A DNA stretch of 64,000 bases from Pseudomonas haemolytica. GTDB taxonomy: Bacteria; Pseudomonadota; Gammaproteobacteria; Pseudomonadales; Pseudomonadaceae. The translations under genes were made by a program, and so were the position numbers. This document shows, in pieces, positions 1-8,503 of this stretch (position 1 is its first letter; every line of letters starts with the position of its first letter). The stretch lies in NCBI RefSeq assembly GCF_009659625.1, contig NZ_VOIW01000001.1, positions 1,178,001-1,242,000 on the forward strand. Direction: 5' to 3'. The notes beneath the pieces are model-generated. The model was given only the letters and a program-made list of their open reading frames with translations. It was not told where the DNA came from and ran no database searches.

Positions 1-297
1 GCCTTTAGCGATTCGACCCGTACGCAGGCCGATTTACTGTTGGACTTCAATACGGGTCAGGACAAGATTGATTTGTCGCAAATGGCCATCGATGGCAAGG
101 TCGCATTTAACTTTGTTGACGAATACACCGGGAAGCCCGGGGACACCATTATCAAGTTTAACCCGCAAACAGGACGTTACTTGCTGGCGATAGACGTGGA
201 TGGGGACGGCAAGACGGACTTTTTGATCAAGAGCACGCGAATGATCAGTCCGGAAGATGTTATCGGGTTGAACATAAAGGATGGAGGGTATCTCTGA
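1..297 (+). CDS. Serralysin-family metalloprotease, C-terminal part (5' end outside window)
   Basis: Only the last 98 codons are inside the window; the reading frame is open from base 1. The protein resembles the C-terminal domain of M10 serralysins (AprA family), which carries the type I secretion signal. It shows the LLDFNTGQDKIDLS segment, a glycine/aspartate loop (DVDGDGKTDFL) and the late SPEDVIGL motif. The same order is found in the complete gene at 790-2421, so the two look like tandem paralogues. The DVI motif, usually at the very end in AprA, is followed here by about ten extra residues (ending GGYL). A strong terminator follows 51 bases later. The catalytic zinc site is outside the window, so protease activity is inferred from homology only. 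Confidence 0.8.
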   Translation, partial: AFSDSTRTQADLLLDFNTGQDKIDLSQMAIDGKVAFNFVDEYTGKPGDTIIKFNPQTGRYLLAIDVDGDGKTDFLIKSTRMISPEDVIGLNIKDGGYL

Positions 298-347
298 TGA
301 TGTAATGGCGAGTTATTACACATCGCTTTGGTACTAGGCAAGGCTGG

Positions 348-385
348 GCAGGACTTAATCATCAGTGATTAAGTCCTGCTTTTTT
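348..385 (+). terminator. Rho-independent terminator after the first serralysin-like gene
   Basis: A perfect 14-bp stem (GCAGGACTTAATCA paired with TGATTAAGTCCTGC) closes a TCAG loop and is followed by six T residues. It lies 51 bases after the stop codon of the upstream gene and separates it transcriptionally from the next protease gene. Confidence 0.9.
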
Positions 386-789
386 GCGCCTGCCAAGTGG
401 CAGCAAAAAAATCCGTTCGTAGTGGGCAACGCCATCGTGAAGGTGGCGTACATTGGCTGCCTGGTTGCTGGAGCACCGTCATGAGTTGCTGGGGCATGTC
501 ACGGTAGGTTGGGACAGTCGAGTCGTGTAGGGCTTGGCTATGTTTGCGATCAGATAACAACGATAGCGTTAAGCCTGTTTTTTCTTGTATGTTTGGTTGG
601 GTTTCTTGATATGTGCAACTAAATTCTTGACTTGATTAAGTTAAGGCTTTGCGTGTTTTTTTTCTTTGTGGTGCCAAGGCATAGTGATCGTTGATCTGTG
701 GAAGTGTGTCGTGCTGAATAACATGTGTGCTAATTTTTTACTGTCGCGTTTATCGGATTTTATCGAAAAGAAATAGCGGTGGTAGAGGC
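386..789. other. AT-rich intergenic region upstream of the second serralysin gene
   Basis: About 400 bases with no supported gene. The 3' half (roughly 550-790) is clearly richer in A and T than the rest of the window and has several T runs, as expected for a promoter region. I could not pick a convincing sigma-70 pair. A TTGACT hexamer at about 637 lacks a good -10 at the right distance. Confidence 0.5.
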
Positions 790-2421
790 ATGTTGAATAT
801 GGGATTTTATCGGGCTGACAACGGATCAGTCAGTCTCGGTAATTCATATACATGGACGGGTTATTCTTCACTGTTCAGAGTATCAATGCACATGCACATC
901 CCGGTTAGGCATTCTTCCCATGCGCACTCCTCGGAGGCGTTGTACCCCAGTTTCTCAGCAGCTGAAAACGAAGTTTTTCGTTGGGCTAATAATAAAAAAT
1001 CGTTCACCACAGACCAGGCGGCGAAACATATCACTCGCAGCGGCTCCAGGTTTCATGACCTCAATGGCGATGGCAAAGTTGTTGTTGGTTTCAATTTTGC
1101 TGGAGGTTTTAATGCGGCTCAGAAAGAGCGAGCCAGGCAAGCCCTGCAATATTGGGCGGATGTTGCCAATATCGAGTTTATTGAAAACGGTTCGAACACC
1201 GATGGCACGATCAGCATTAAGGGCACATCGGGTTCGTCAGGGAGGGCAGGGTTGCCTAATAAGCATTATTCGAAAGTCCAGGCCAGTATAGGCACTAGTG
1301 GTGCCCAAAATCCGACAATGGGCAGCCAATTCTTGGGTTTGTTGATCCATGAATTAGGGCATACCTTGGGGCTCAGTCACCCGGGTGAATACGATGGCGG
1401 GGGCTACAATTACGACCGATCCGCAGAATATGCGCAGGACACCAAGGCGCGCAGCATCATGAGTTATTGGGCGGAGACCCACCAGCCGGGCCACAATTTC
1501 GCCAGGAACAGTCCGGCGGCACCGATGATGGACGATATCGCCGCCGCCCAGCGGCTCTACGGGGCCAATACAAAAACGCGCAATACCGACACCACCTATG
1601 GCTTCAATTCCAACTCAGGTCGAGAGTTCTATAGCCTCAAGCAAGGGAATGACAAGCCGATTTTCACCGTCTGGGACGGCGGTGGTAACGACACACTTGA
1701 CTTCTCTGGGTTTGCCCAGAACCAAATCATCAACCTCAAGGCTGAGGCGTTCTCGGACGTGGGTGGCTTACGGGGGAATGTGTCGATTGCCAAAGGCGTG
1801 AGCGTGGAAAACGCCATTGGCGGTTCTGGCAACGATACCTTGACGGGTAACGAAGGGAACAATCGCCTCACCGGGGGCGGGGGCGCCGACACGTTGCACG
1901 GTGGGGCCGGCGCGGACACGTTCATGTATCTGCGCGCCAGTGATTCGACGCCACAGAACCCGGATATCATCCAGGACTTCCAAAGCGGGATAGACCGGAT
2001 CGATCTCACCAGCGTCCTTCAGGAGGCAGGGCTCAAAGCCTTGAGTTTCTCTGATCGATTCAGCGGCAGGGCGGGTGACGCCGTGCTGGGCCATGACTCG
2101 AAAACCGGCCGTTTTACATTGGCTGTGGATACGACGGGGAATGGCACGGCGGACCTGATGGTGACCAGCCAAGGCCAAATCAAACAGACGGATGTGATCT
2201 GGAACGATCAGACGCCGACGGTGATTCCTGCCCCGGCTCCTGAACCTGCTACCGTTGTCCCTGTACCAGAACCCGGCCCGGCTCCCATTCCAGACCCTCA
2301 ACCTGACTCTGACCCGCTCCCGACACCTTTGCCGGCTCCCAAGCCTGGAGGAGGGTTTATCAAGAAGGTATTTTCGTCGTTCATGGGGTTAATCAACAGG
2401 GCGTTCTCGATTTTCTCGTGA
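790..2421 (+). CDS. Serralysin-family zinc metalloprotease with proline-rich C-terminal tail
   Basis: A 543-residue M10B protease, expected to be secreted by a type I system. The zinc site HELGHTLGLSH lies at residues 187-197 (H187, E188, H191, H197) and the Met-turn reads SIMSYW. Then come the serralysin linker (DTTYGFNSNSGR), a short RTX beta-roll with GGSGNDTL, GGGGADTL and GGAGADTF, and the C-terminal secretion domain. AprA of Pseudomonas is about 476 residues; the excess is a tail from about residue 477, rich in Pro/Ala/Glu and ending in a cationic amphipathic segment (FIKKVFSSFMGLINRAF). Residues 33-48 are His-rich. The start at 790 has GGTAGAGG just upstream; an in-frame ATG at 799 is an alternative, and the longer GTG start at 727 looks unlikely. 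No aprDEF or inhibitor gene is in view. Confidence 0.9.
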   Translation: MLNMGFYRADNGSVSLGNSYTWTGYSSLFRVSMHMHIPVRHSSHAHSSEALYPSFSAAENEVFRWANNKKSFTTDQAAKHITRSGSRFHDLNGDGKVVVGFNFAGGFNAAQKERARQALQYWADVANIEFIENGSNTDGTISIKGTSGSSGRAGLPNKHYSKVQASIGTSGAQNPTMGSQFLGLLIHELGHTLGLSHPGEYDGGGYNYDRSAEYAQDTKARSIMSYWAETHQPGHNFARNSPAAPMMDDIAAAQRLYGANTKTRNTDTTYGFNSNSGREFYSLKQGNDKPIFTVWDGGGNDTLDFSGFAQNQIINLKAEAFSDVGGLRGNVSIAKGVSVENAIGGSGNDTLTGNEGNNRLTGGGGADTLHGGAGADTFMYLRASDSTPQNPDIIQDFQSGIDRIDLTSVLQEAGLKALSFSDRFSGRAGDAVLGHDSKTGRFTLAVDTTGNGTADLMVTSQGQIKQTDVIWNDQTPTVIPAPAPEPATVVPVPEPGPAPIPDPQPDSDPLPTPLPAPKPGGGFIKKVFSSFMGLINRAFSIFS

Positions 2422-2547
2422 GCCCGGTGGCTATGCTCTGGACCCATGGTCAGCGTGGTTCGGGCAGCCGGCAGGGGTGAGTCCAACAAGCCTCCCTCAT
2501 AGTCCACAAACGCGCGCCGTGGCACTCGCCATCCTGCCTGTGGGAGC

Positions 2548-2571
2548 ACCGCCCAAAGATCCCTGGGCGGT
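2548..2571. other. Hairpin between convergent genes
   Basis: An 8-bp perfect inverted repeat (ACCGCCCA and TGGGCGGT, 8-base loop) in the 236-base gap between the serralysin gene and the convergent MFS gene. There is no T tract on either side, so terminator function is only a guess. Confidence 0.35.
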
Positions 2572-2657
2572 AGTTTCCAATCGGTATGTGCATGAGCACA
2601 AGATCAAAGTCGCTCGTCATTTCTGGCGGACGCGGCGTTGGAGAAGTGGGTGCGCTC

Positions 2658-3854
2658 TTAGGCGGTTGCGACAACCACCTGGCGCGACGCACTCAGGAAC
2701 CGTAACAGCGCCACCAATGGGAATGCGCTGCCCACCAGCATCACCCCCAGCCAACCGCCGTGTTCATACACACTGCTGGCGATTGCCGAGCCGAACGCGC
2801 CGCCGATGAAGATGCTGGTCATGTACAGGGCGTTGAGACGGCTACGGCTAGTGGCGTCGAGGGCATAGACGGCACGCTGGCCAAGGACCATATTCATCTG
2901 CACGCAGAAGTCCAGGACCACGCCGGTCACGGCCAAGCCGATCACGCTGTACAGCGGGTGCACGAACGCGGGCAGGAAGCTCAGTGCGCCCAACAGCATC
3001 GCCAGCAACGAGGCGCGATGGGTGTGGCCGGCATCGGCCAGGCGACCGGCGATGGGCGCGGCGATGGCGCCCAAGGCACCCACCAGGGCGAACAGTGCGA
3101 TTTCGCTTTGGCTCAGGCCATGATTGCGCGCCAACTCCAGCGGGGCAGCGGTCCAGAACAGGCTGAAGGCGGCGAACATGCAGCCCTGATAGAACGCCCG
3201 TTGGCGCAGCACCGGTTGCTCACGCAGCAGGGTGCCCAGGGATCGCAGCAACTGGCCGTAGCTGGCGCTGTGATCGGGCTGGCGCTTAGGGATGGTCAGC
3301 AGCAGGACCACGCTGATAAACGCCATCAGTGCTGCGGCAGCCATGAACATTGCACGCCAGCCGAAGTGGTCGGCAACTACGCTGGACACTGGCCGGGCCA
3401 ACAGGATGCCCAGCAGCAGGCCGCCCATGATGCTGCCGACCACCCGACCACGGGACTCAGCCGGTGCCAGGTGTGCGGCCAGCGGGATCAAAATCTGCAC
3501 CGAGACGGAACTGAAACCGATCAGCAACGACACCAGCAAGAACAGGTTTGGCTGTTCGGTAAACGCCGCGCCCAGCAGGCTGGCAATCGCCAGTACAGTG
3601 GTGGCGATCATCAGCTTGCGGTTTTCCAACAGGTCGCCCAATGGCACCAGGAAGAACAGGCCGAGGGCATAACCGATTTGCGTCAGGGACACGATCAGGC
3701 TCGCCATCGCCGGCGTCAGGCCAATGTCCGGGGCGATCAACTCGATGATCGGCTGCGCGTAGTAGATGTTGGCGACGATGGCGCCGCAGCAAAATGCGAA
3801 CAGCAGCACCATCCCGCGGGTCATGGTGCTGGTGGCAGGAGAAGTTGCATTCAT
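2658..3854 (-). CDS. MFS transporter (drug/metabolite efflux type)
   Basis: A 398-residue 12-helix major facilitator. After the start (MNATSPATST) the first helix contains NIYYAQPIIELIAPDIGL, a segment typical of the DHA1-like YNFM subfamily often annotated as arabinose-efflux or drug permeases. The loop between helices 2 and 3 reads GDLLENRKLM, matching the MFS signature. The ATG at 3854 is preferred over an upstream ATG at 3902 because it matches family length and is followed by the cytoplasmic N-terminus. Substrate is not deducible. It stands alone between a convergent protease gene and a REPIN. Confidence 0.85.
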   Translation of the reverse strand: MNATSPATSTMTRGMVLLFAFCCGAIVANIYYAQPIIELIAPDIGLTPAMASLIVSLTQIGYALGLFFLVPLGDLLENRKLMIATTVLAIASLLGAAFTEQPNLFLLVSLLIGFSSVSVQILIPLAAHLAPAESRGRVVGSIMGGLLLGILLARPVSSVVADHFGWRAMFMAAAALMAFISVVLLLTIPKRQPDHSASYGQLLRSLGTLLREQPVLRQRAFYQGCMFAAFSLFWTAAPLELARNHGLSQSEIALFALVGALGAIAAPIAGRLADAGHTHRASLLAMLLGALSFLPAFVHPLYSVIGLAVTGVVLDFCVQMNMVLGQRAVYALDATSRSRLNALYMTSIFIGGAFGSAIASSVYEHGGWLGVMLVGSAFPLVALLRFLSASRQVVVATA

Positions 3855-4016
3855 GGTGTTCTCATAAAAGCGAAGGAAGATGGCGAGCGAGAGTAAAGGC
3901 AAGGCGTAAGCGCGAGTAGGGCGCTTGAAGTGATATCAATTATGCTGGTTGATGATACATCCAGAAACAATTGGAACGACAGAACACTGCCAATACAACA
4001 GCCATACCAAGAGCCA

Positions 4017-4110
4017 AATGTGGGAGGGGGCTTGCTCCCGATAGCGGAGTCTCAGTCACTGGATGTAGTGGCTGACACACTGCTATCGGGAGCAAGCCCC
4101 CTCCCACATT
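4017..4110. repeat. REPIN 1 (paired REP, GTGGGAGGGGG class)
   Basis: Two REP sequences in inverted orientation (TGTGGGAGGGGGCTTGCTCC outward on the left and its complement on the right), joined by about 38 bases. It ends 20 bases from the stop codon of the sulfate-binding protein gene, so on the minus strand its hairpin may also protect or end that mRNA. REP elements are mobilised by RAYT transposases in trans; no RAYT gene is in the window. Confidence 0.9.
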
Positions 4111-4129
4111 TTTTACCGCGTTTCTTCAG

Positions 4130-5131
4130 TTATTGACCGGAATAGATCTGGTCAAACACCCCACCATCATTGAAGTGGGTTTTCTGCACGGTGCGCCAGT
4201 CGCCAAAGGTCTTCTCAACCGACAGGAAGTCCACCTTGGGGAAGCGGTCGGTGTACTTGGCCAGCACTTTCGGGTCCCGTGGGCGCAGGTAGTTGTTGGC
4301 GGCGATTTCCTGGCCTTCCGGCGACCACAGGTACTTCAGGTAGTCTTCGGCCGCAGCACGGGTGCCTTTCTTCTCGACCACCTTATCGACCACCGATACC
4401 GGCGGCTCGGCTTCGGCGGACACGCTTGGGTAGATCACTTCAAACTGATCACGGCCGAATTCACGGGCGATCATTTCTGCTTCGTTTTCAAAGGTCACCA
4501 GCACGTCGCCGATCTGGTTGGTCATGAACGTGGTAGTCGCGGCGCGGCCACCGGTGTCCAGTACCGGCGCTTGCTTGAACAGCTTGCCGACGAAGGCCTT
4601 GGCCTTTTCTTCGTCGCCGCCGTTTTTCAATACATAACCCCAGGCCGACAGGTAGGTGTAGCGGCCGTTACCCGAGGTTTTCGGGTTGGGTACGATTACC
4701 TGCACGCCGTCCTTGAGCAGGTCTGGCCAGTCTTTCAGGGCCTTGGGGTTGCCTTTGCGCACAATGAATACGGTAGCGGAGGTAAACGGTGCACTGTTGT
4801 TCGGCAGGCGCGTCACCCAGTTGTCCGGCACCAGTTTGCCGTTGTCGACCAACGCATTGATGTCGGTGGCCATGTTCATGGTGATCACGTCAGCCGGCAG
4901 GCCGTCGATCACTGAGCGTGCTTGTTTGCTGGAGCCGCCGAAGGACATCTGCAACGTCAGCTTGTCGTCCGGGTGCCCGGCTTCCCAATGCTTCTGGAAC
5001 GCGGCGTTGTAGTCCTTGTAGAAATCGCGCATTACGTCGTAGGAGACGTTGAGCAGGGTGGTCGCGGCCTGTGCGGAGCCTGCCAAGGCCAGGCCGGCGG
5101 CCAGTAGAGAGGCGCTGAGAATTTTTTTCAC
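4130..5131 (-). CDS. sbp: Sulfate ABC transporter periplasmic binding protein
   Basis: A 333-residue periplasmic binding protein for sulfate or thiosulfate. A signal peptide of about 22 residues ends ALAGSAQA-A. The mature start TTLLNVSYDVMRDFY and the segments SFGGSSKQARSV and NPKTSGNGRYTYLSAWGY are characteristic of the Sbp/CysP family. The start is GTG, preceded by AAGGA at good spacing; the overlapping ATG seven bases upstream is in another frame. No permease or ATPase genes (cysTWA) adjoin it, so it presumably serves a transporter encoded elsewhere. Regulation by sulfur limitation through CysB is expected for the family, but I did not identify a CysB site. Confidence 0.93.
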   Translation of the reverse strand: MKKILSASLLAAGLALAGSAQAATTLLNVSYDVMRDFYKDYNAAFQKHWEAGHPDDKLTLQMSFGGSSKQARSVIDGLPADVITMNMATDINALVDNGKLVPDNWVTRLPNNSAPFTSATVFIVRKGNPKALKDWPDLLKDGVQVIVPNPKTSGNGRYTYLSAWGYVLKNGGDEEKAKAFVGKLFKQAPVLDTGGRAATTTFMTNQIGDVLVTFENEAEMIAREFGRDQFEVIYPSVSAEAEPPVSVVDKVVEKKGTRAAAEDYLKYLWSPEGQEIAANNYLRPRDPKVLAKYTDRFPKVDFLSVEKTFGDWRTVQKTHFNDGGVFDQIYSGQ

Positions 5132-5177
5132 TGCTCATTCCTTGTTGTTCGAGAAGAGGGGAGGCAATTTGCCAGCG

Positions 5178-5207
5178 ACTATAGCCGGGCCCGCATAGAC
5201 CTTTAAA
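5178..5207 (-). promoter_or_regulatory. Possible sigma-70 promoter of sbp
   Basis: On the minus strand a TATAGT -10 (5183-5178) lies 18 bases after TTTAAA (5207-5202). The -10 is good and the -35 is poor, which would fit an activated promoter. It lies in the 94-base gap between the channel gene and sbp. Confidence 0.35.
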
Positions 5208-5225
5208 GATTAAAACGAACTTTGC

Positions 5226-6050
5226 TTATTCCAGTTTATGGAAAAGGTTACTGCCACACCGCGAGCAAAACGCCGCATTGGGTTCGTGGCTGTCTTTCTT
5301 GCACGCCGGGCAGTCGGTGCGCAGTTGTTCACCGCGCATGGCACTGGCCAGCTCGGCGGTAAAAATACCGGTGGGTACGGCGATGATCGAATAACCGGTG
5401 ATCATCACCAGCGACGAAATCACCTGGCCAAGCGGCGTCTTGGGCACGATATCGCCGAAGCCCACGGTGGTCAGGGTAACGATGGCCCAGTAGATACCCT
5501 TGGGAATACTGGTGAACCCATGTTCCGGGCCTTCGATCACATACATCAGGGTGCCGAACACCGTCACCAGGGTGCACACGCTGACCAGGAACACCACGAT
5601 CTTCTGCTTGCTGCCGCGCAGCGCCGCCATCAAATAGTTGGCTTGTTTGAGGTACGGGCTGAGCTTGAGTACGCGGAAGATACGCAGCATGCGAATGATG
5701 CGGATGATCAGCAGATACTGCGCATCGCTGTAGTACAGCGCGATAATGCCGGGGACGATGGCCAGCAAGTCCACCAAGCCATAAAAGCTGAAGGCATAGC
5801 GCAACGGCTTGGGTGAGCAATACAGGCGCAGGCCGTACTCGATCGCGAAAATCAGCGTGAAGCCCCACTCGATATAGGCCAGCACATCCGCGTAGTTCTG
5901 GTGCACCTGATCGATGCTGTCGAGCATCACGATCACTATGCTGGCGAGGATGATCAGCAACAGGATGCCGTCAAAGCGCCGCCCGGCGACGGTGTCGCTT
6001 TGGAAAACCATGATGTAGAGCCGTTGGCGCCAGTCGTTGTTGCTGTCCAT
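5226..6050 (-). CDS. Voltage-gated potassium channel with C-terminal zinc ribbon
   Basis: A 274-residue inner-membrane channel subunit with six helices. S4 carries regularly spaced arginines (RIIRMLRIFRVLKL), and the pore loop holds the K+ selectivity filter TTVGFGDIVP, with Phe in place of the usual Tyr, a common bacterial variant. After S6 there is only a short cytoplasmic tail, with two CxxC pairs (CPAC and CSRC) that form a likely zinc ribbon. The ATG at 6050 is preceded by AGGA. It lies 31 bases after the urea transporter gene on the same strand and may be co-transcribed with it. Confidence 0.88.
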   Translation of the reverse strand: MDSNNDWRQRLYIMVFQSDTVAGRRFDGILLLIILASIVIVMLDSIDQVHQNYADVLAYIEWGFTLIFAIEYGLRLYCSPKPLRYAFSFYGLVDLLAIVPGIIALYYSDAQYLLIIRIIRMLRIFRVLKLSPYLKQANYLMAALRGSKQKIVVFLVSVCTLVTVFGTLMYVIEGPEHGFTSIPKGIYWAIVTLTTVGFGDIVPKTPLGQVISSLVMITGYSIIAVPTGIFTAELASAMRGEQLRTDCPACKKDSHEPNAAFCSRCGSNLFHKLE

Positions 6051-6081
6051 AAGTCCTGCCTGAAGCGAATATCGAGCAAGC

Positions 6082-6957
6082 CTAGGGGGATTCGAACGGG
6101 CTGTCCATGTGGGGTTTACGCAGCATTCGCTGGCCGGCGCGTACCAGCCAGCAGGCGAGGATAAACGGCGCGGTCAGCGCGGGCAGGTGCAGGGCGGCGA
6201 AGCCCGGTGTGAGGAGGATGGCAAGGCCGATGCCCAGCAGCGGCAACCACGGCTGGCGACGTGTCGGGCTCAGGGCCAGGGCGGCCAACGCCGGGTTATA
6301 GCTGTGCAGGCCGAGCAGGGCGCCCGCAGGGTCGTTCAACCACACACCGGCCAGCATGCCGAGACTGGCACCGCTCAAGGCCCACACCGCGGCGCGACGG
6401 TCGGCCAGCAGCAGGCCCAGGGCGATCAATCCGCCCGCCATGGGCTGCTCCAGCAACATGATTTGCCCAAGGCCGGTAAAGGGCGCGGTGAGGACAGCGA
6501 AGGGGGCGGGCTCGATCAGCGCCAGAGTGTTCTCAGGAGCGTGGCCGAGCAGCAGCCAGCCGAGACCCACAAAGGGCGCGGTGTAAGCGGGCAAGTCTTG
6601 GGGCTGGGTCGCGTGCTTCAGCCATTGCCGAGTGAGGATCGCACTCAAGCCGCCGCACGCCAGGATCAACGGCGGCACCAGCGCCGACCAGGCGAAGTGC
6701 TGGCTGATCAACAAGCCCAGCAATACGCCGTTGTAGCTATACAGCCCGGCCTGGCGCTCGGCCTTGGGATAGCACCGGCGCTGGGCCGTGAGCAACCCCG
6801 CGACGCCGCCCAGCAACGCACCGCCGAGCAAGGCCGGGGCGCCGATCAGGATCGCCACCAGGCACAGCAGGCCGCACAGCGGATGGCGTTGCAGGAAGAT
6901 CTGGCTGAAACCATTGAGCAGGGCTTCGGCCCAGTCGGGGCAGGTTGGGTTGTGCAT
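6082..6957 (-). CDS. Urea transporter family protein
   Basis: A 291-residue membrane protein with about ten hydrophobic segments, matching the UT family of urea channels. It is built of two similar halves; the segments NGVLLGLLISQHF and TAPFTGLGQIMLLEQPMAGG are diagnostic-looking. I start it at the ATG at 6957 (MHNPTCPDWAEAL). The open frame continues upstream to 7032, but those extra residues are encoded by the adjacent REPIN and are an artefact. No clear ribosome binding site is visible. No urease genes are in the window. Confidence 0.8.
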   Translation of the reverse strand: MHNPTCPDWAEALLNGFSQIFLQRHPLCGLLCLVAILIGAPALLGGALLGGVAGLLTAQRRCYPKAERQAGLYSYNGVLLGLLISQHFAWSALVPPLILACGGLSAILTRQWLKHATQPQDLPAYTAPFVGLGWLLLGHAPENTLALIEPAPFAVLTAPFTGLGQIMLLEQPMAGGLIALGLLLADRRAAVWALSGASLGMLAGVWLNDPAGALLGLHSYNPALAALALSPTRRQPWLPLLGIGLAILLTPGFAALHLPALTAPFILACWLVRAGQRMLRKPHMDSPFESP

Positions 6958-6986
6958 TTTCAGTGAGTCAGTAAGACCGAGTTGTT

Positions 6987-7074
6987 CCCTTCGCGAGCAA
7001 GCCCGCTCCCACATTTGACTGATGTCGGACATGCAAACGCGGTCGAATGTGGGAGCGGGCTTGCTCGCGAAGGG
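6987..7074. repeat. REPIN 2 (GCGGGC/CTCGCGAA class)
   Basis: A perfect 28-bp inverted repeat (6988-7015 and 7046-7073) with a 30-base loop. The outer ends read TTCGCGAGC and GCTCGCGAA, the reverse topology to REPIN 1. It starts 13 bases beyond the stop codon of the pyruvate kinase gene and could stabilise the 3' end of that operon mRNA. Confidence 0.92.
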
Positions 7075-7087
7075 GCTCTTACAGGCG

Positions 7088-8503
7088 CTAGATCAATGTC
7101 TCGATACGCAGCGAATTGGTCGACCCTGGCTGGCCAAAGGGCACCCCCGCGGTAATCACCAAGGTATCCCCGCGTTGCGCCATGCCCTGGGCCTGGGCGA
7201 TCTCCAGCGCGGTGGAACACACCTCATCCACTTGGCGCAGTCGATCATTGACCACCGAATGCACGCCCCACGCCACGCTCAAGCGTCGCGCCGTGGACAG
7301 GTTCGGCGTGAGGTTGAGGATGGGCGCCACGGGTCGTTCCCGTGCAGCACGCAAGCTGGAACTGCCTGACTCGCTATAGTTCACCAGCACCGCCACCGGC
7401 AGGATGCTGCTGATGCGCCGGATCGCACAGCTGATGGCGTCCGACACTGTGGCATCCGCCTTGGGCCGGCTGACGTCCAACTGCGTCTGGTAGTCCGGGC
7501 CGTTTTCCACCTGGCGGATGATCTTGCTCATCATCTGCACGGTTTCCAGCGGGTACTCGCCCGAGGCGGTTTCGGCCGACAGCATCACCGCGTCCGCGCC
7601 TTCGGCCACCGCGTTGGCGACATCGGTGACTTCGGCACGGGTCGGCGCCGGGGAGAAGCGCATGGACTCGAGCATCTGCGTGGCCACCACCACTGGTTTG
7701 CCGAGTTGGCGGCAGGTGCTGATGATGTCTTTCTGGATTTGCGGCACGCTCTCGGCCGGCACTTCCACGCCCAGGTCGCCTCTGGCCACCATTATCGCGT
7801 CGCTCAGTTCGGCGATTTCCTGCAAGCGTTGCACGGCCGAAGGTTTCTCGATCTTGGCCATCAGGAACGCCTTGTCGCCAATCAGTTCGCGGGCCTCGCG
7901 GATGTCTTCCGGGCGCTGCACGAACGACAGCGCCACCCAGTCCACGCCCAGTTCCAGGCCGAAACTCAGGTCGCGGCGATCCTTGGCGGTCAAGGGGCTG
8001 AGTTCCAACAGCGCTTGCGGCACGTTCACGCCTTTGCGGTCGGACAACTCGCCGCCATTGAGCACGGTGGTGTCGATGGCGTCGGCATGTTTGGTAATCA
8101 CGCGCAGGCGCAGCTTGCCGTCGTCCAGCAGCAGGTCCATGCCCGGTTCAAGGGCCGCGATGATTTCCGGGTGGGGCAGGTTGATGCGGCTTTGGTCGCC
8201 GGGCGTCGGGTCCAGGTCCAGGCGCAGGGCCTGGCCGCGAATCAACTGCACCTTGCCCTCGGCAAAACGCCCAACTCGCAGCTTCGGGCCTTGCAGGTCC
8301 ATAAGAATGCCCAGCGGGTAATTCAACTGGCGCTCCACTTGGCGAATCCACTGGTAACGCTGGGCATGGTCGGCGTGCTCGCCGTGGCTGAAGTTGAGGC
8401 GGAAGATATTCACCCCGGCTTCAACCAGCTCGCGGATGTCATCGATACCGTCGGTGGCCGGGCCCAGGGTGGCGAGGATTTTGACCTTCTTGTCAGGCGT
8501 CAT
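7088..8503 (-). CDS. pyk: Pyruvate kinase
   Basis: A 471-residue pyruvate kinase making pyruvate and ATP from phosphoenolpyruvate. The N-terminus KVKILATLGPAT, the substrate and metal segment MDLQGPKLRVG, the MVARGDLGVEVP motif and the helix after MLESM are all present, as is a full C-terminal allosteric domain. It is the last gene of the glyoxylate operon, where glycerate made from glyoxylate enters lower glycolysis. It overlaps the end of the glycerate kinase gene by 11 bases, which points to translational coupling. The ATG at 8503 is preferred over the TTG at 8518. Pseudomonads normally carry a second pyruvate kinase elsewhere. Confidence 0.95.
   Translation of the reverse strand: MTPDKKVKILATLGPATDGIDDIRELVEAGVNIFRLNFSHGEHADHAQRYQWIRQVERQLNYPLGILMDLQGPKLRVGRFAEGKVQLIRGQALRLDLDPTPGDQSRINLPHPEIIAALEPGMDLLLDDGKLRLRVITKHADAIDTTVLNGGELSDRKGVNVPQALLELSPLTAKDRRDLSFGLELGVDWVALSFVQRPEDIREARELIGDKAFLMAKIEKPSAVQRLQEIAELSDAIMVARGDLGVEVPAESVPQIQKDIISTCRQLGKPVVVATQMLESMRFSPAPTRAEVTDVANAVAEGADAVMLSAETASGEYPLETVQMMSKIIRQVENGPDYQTQLDVSRPKADATVSDAISCAIRRISSILPVAVLVNYSESGSSSLRAARERPVAPILNLTPNLSTARRLSVAWGVHSVVNDRLRQVDEVCSTALEIAQAQGMAQRGDTLVITAGVPFGQPGSTNSLRIETLI

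Noticed and set aside
6958..7032. Longer N-terminus of the urea transporter
   Set aside because: The added residues (QMWERACSRREQ) are translated REPIN sequence, a frequent artefact in pseudomonads.
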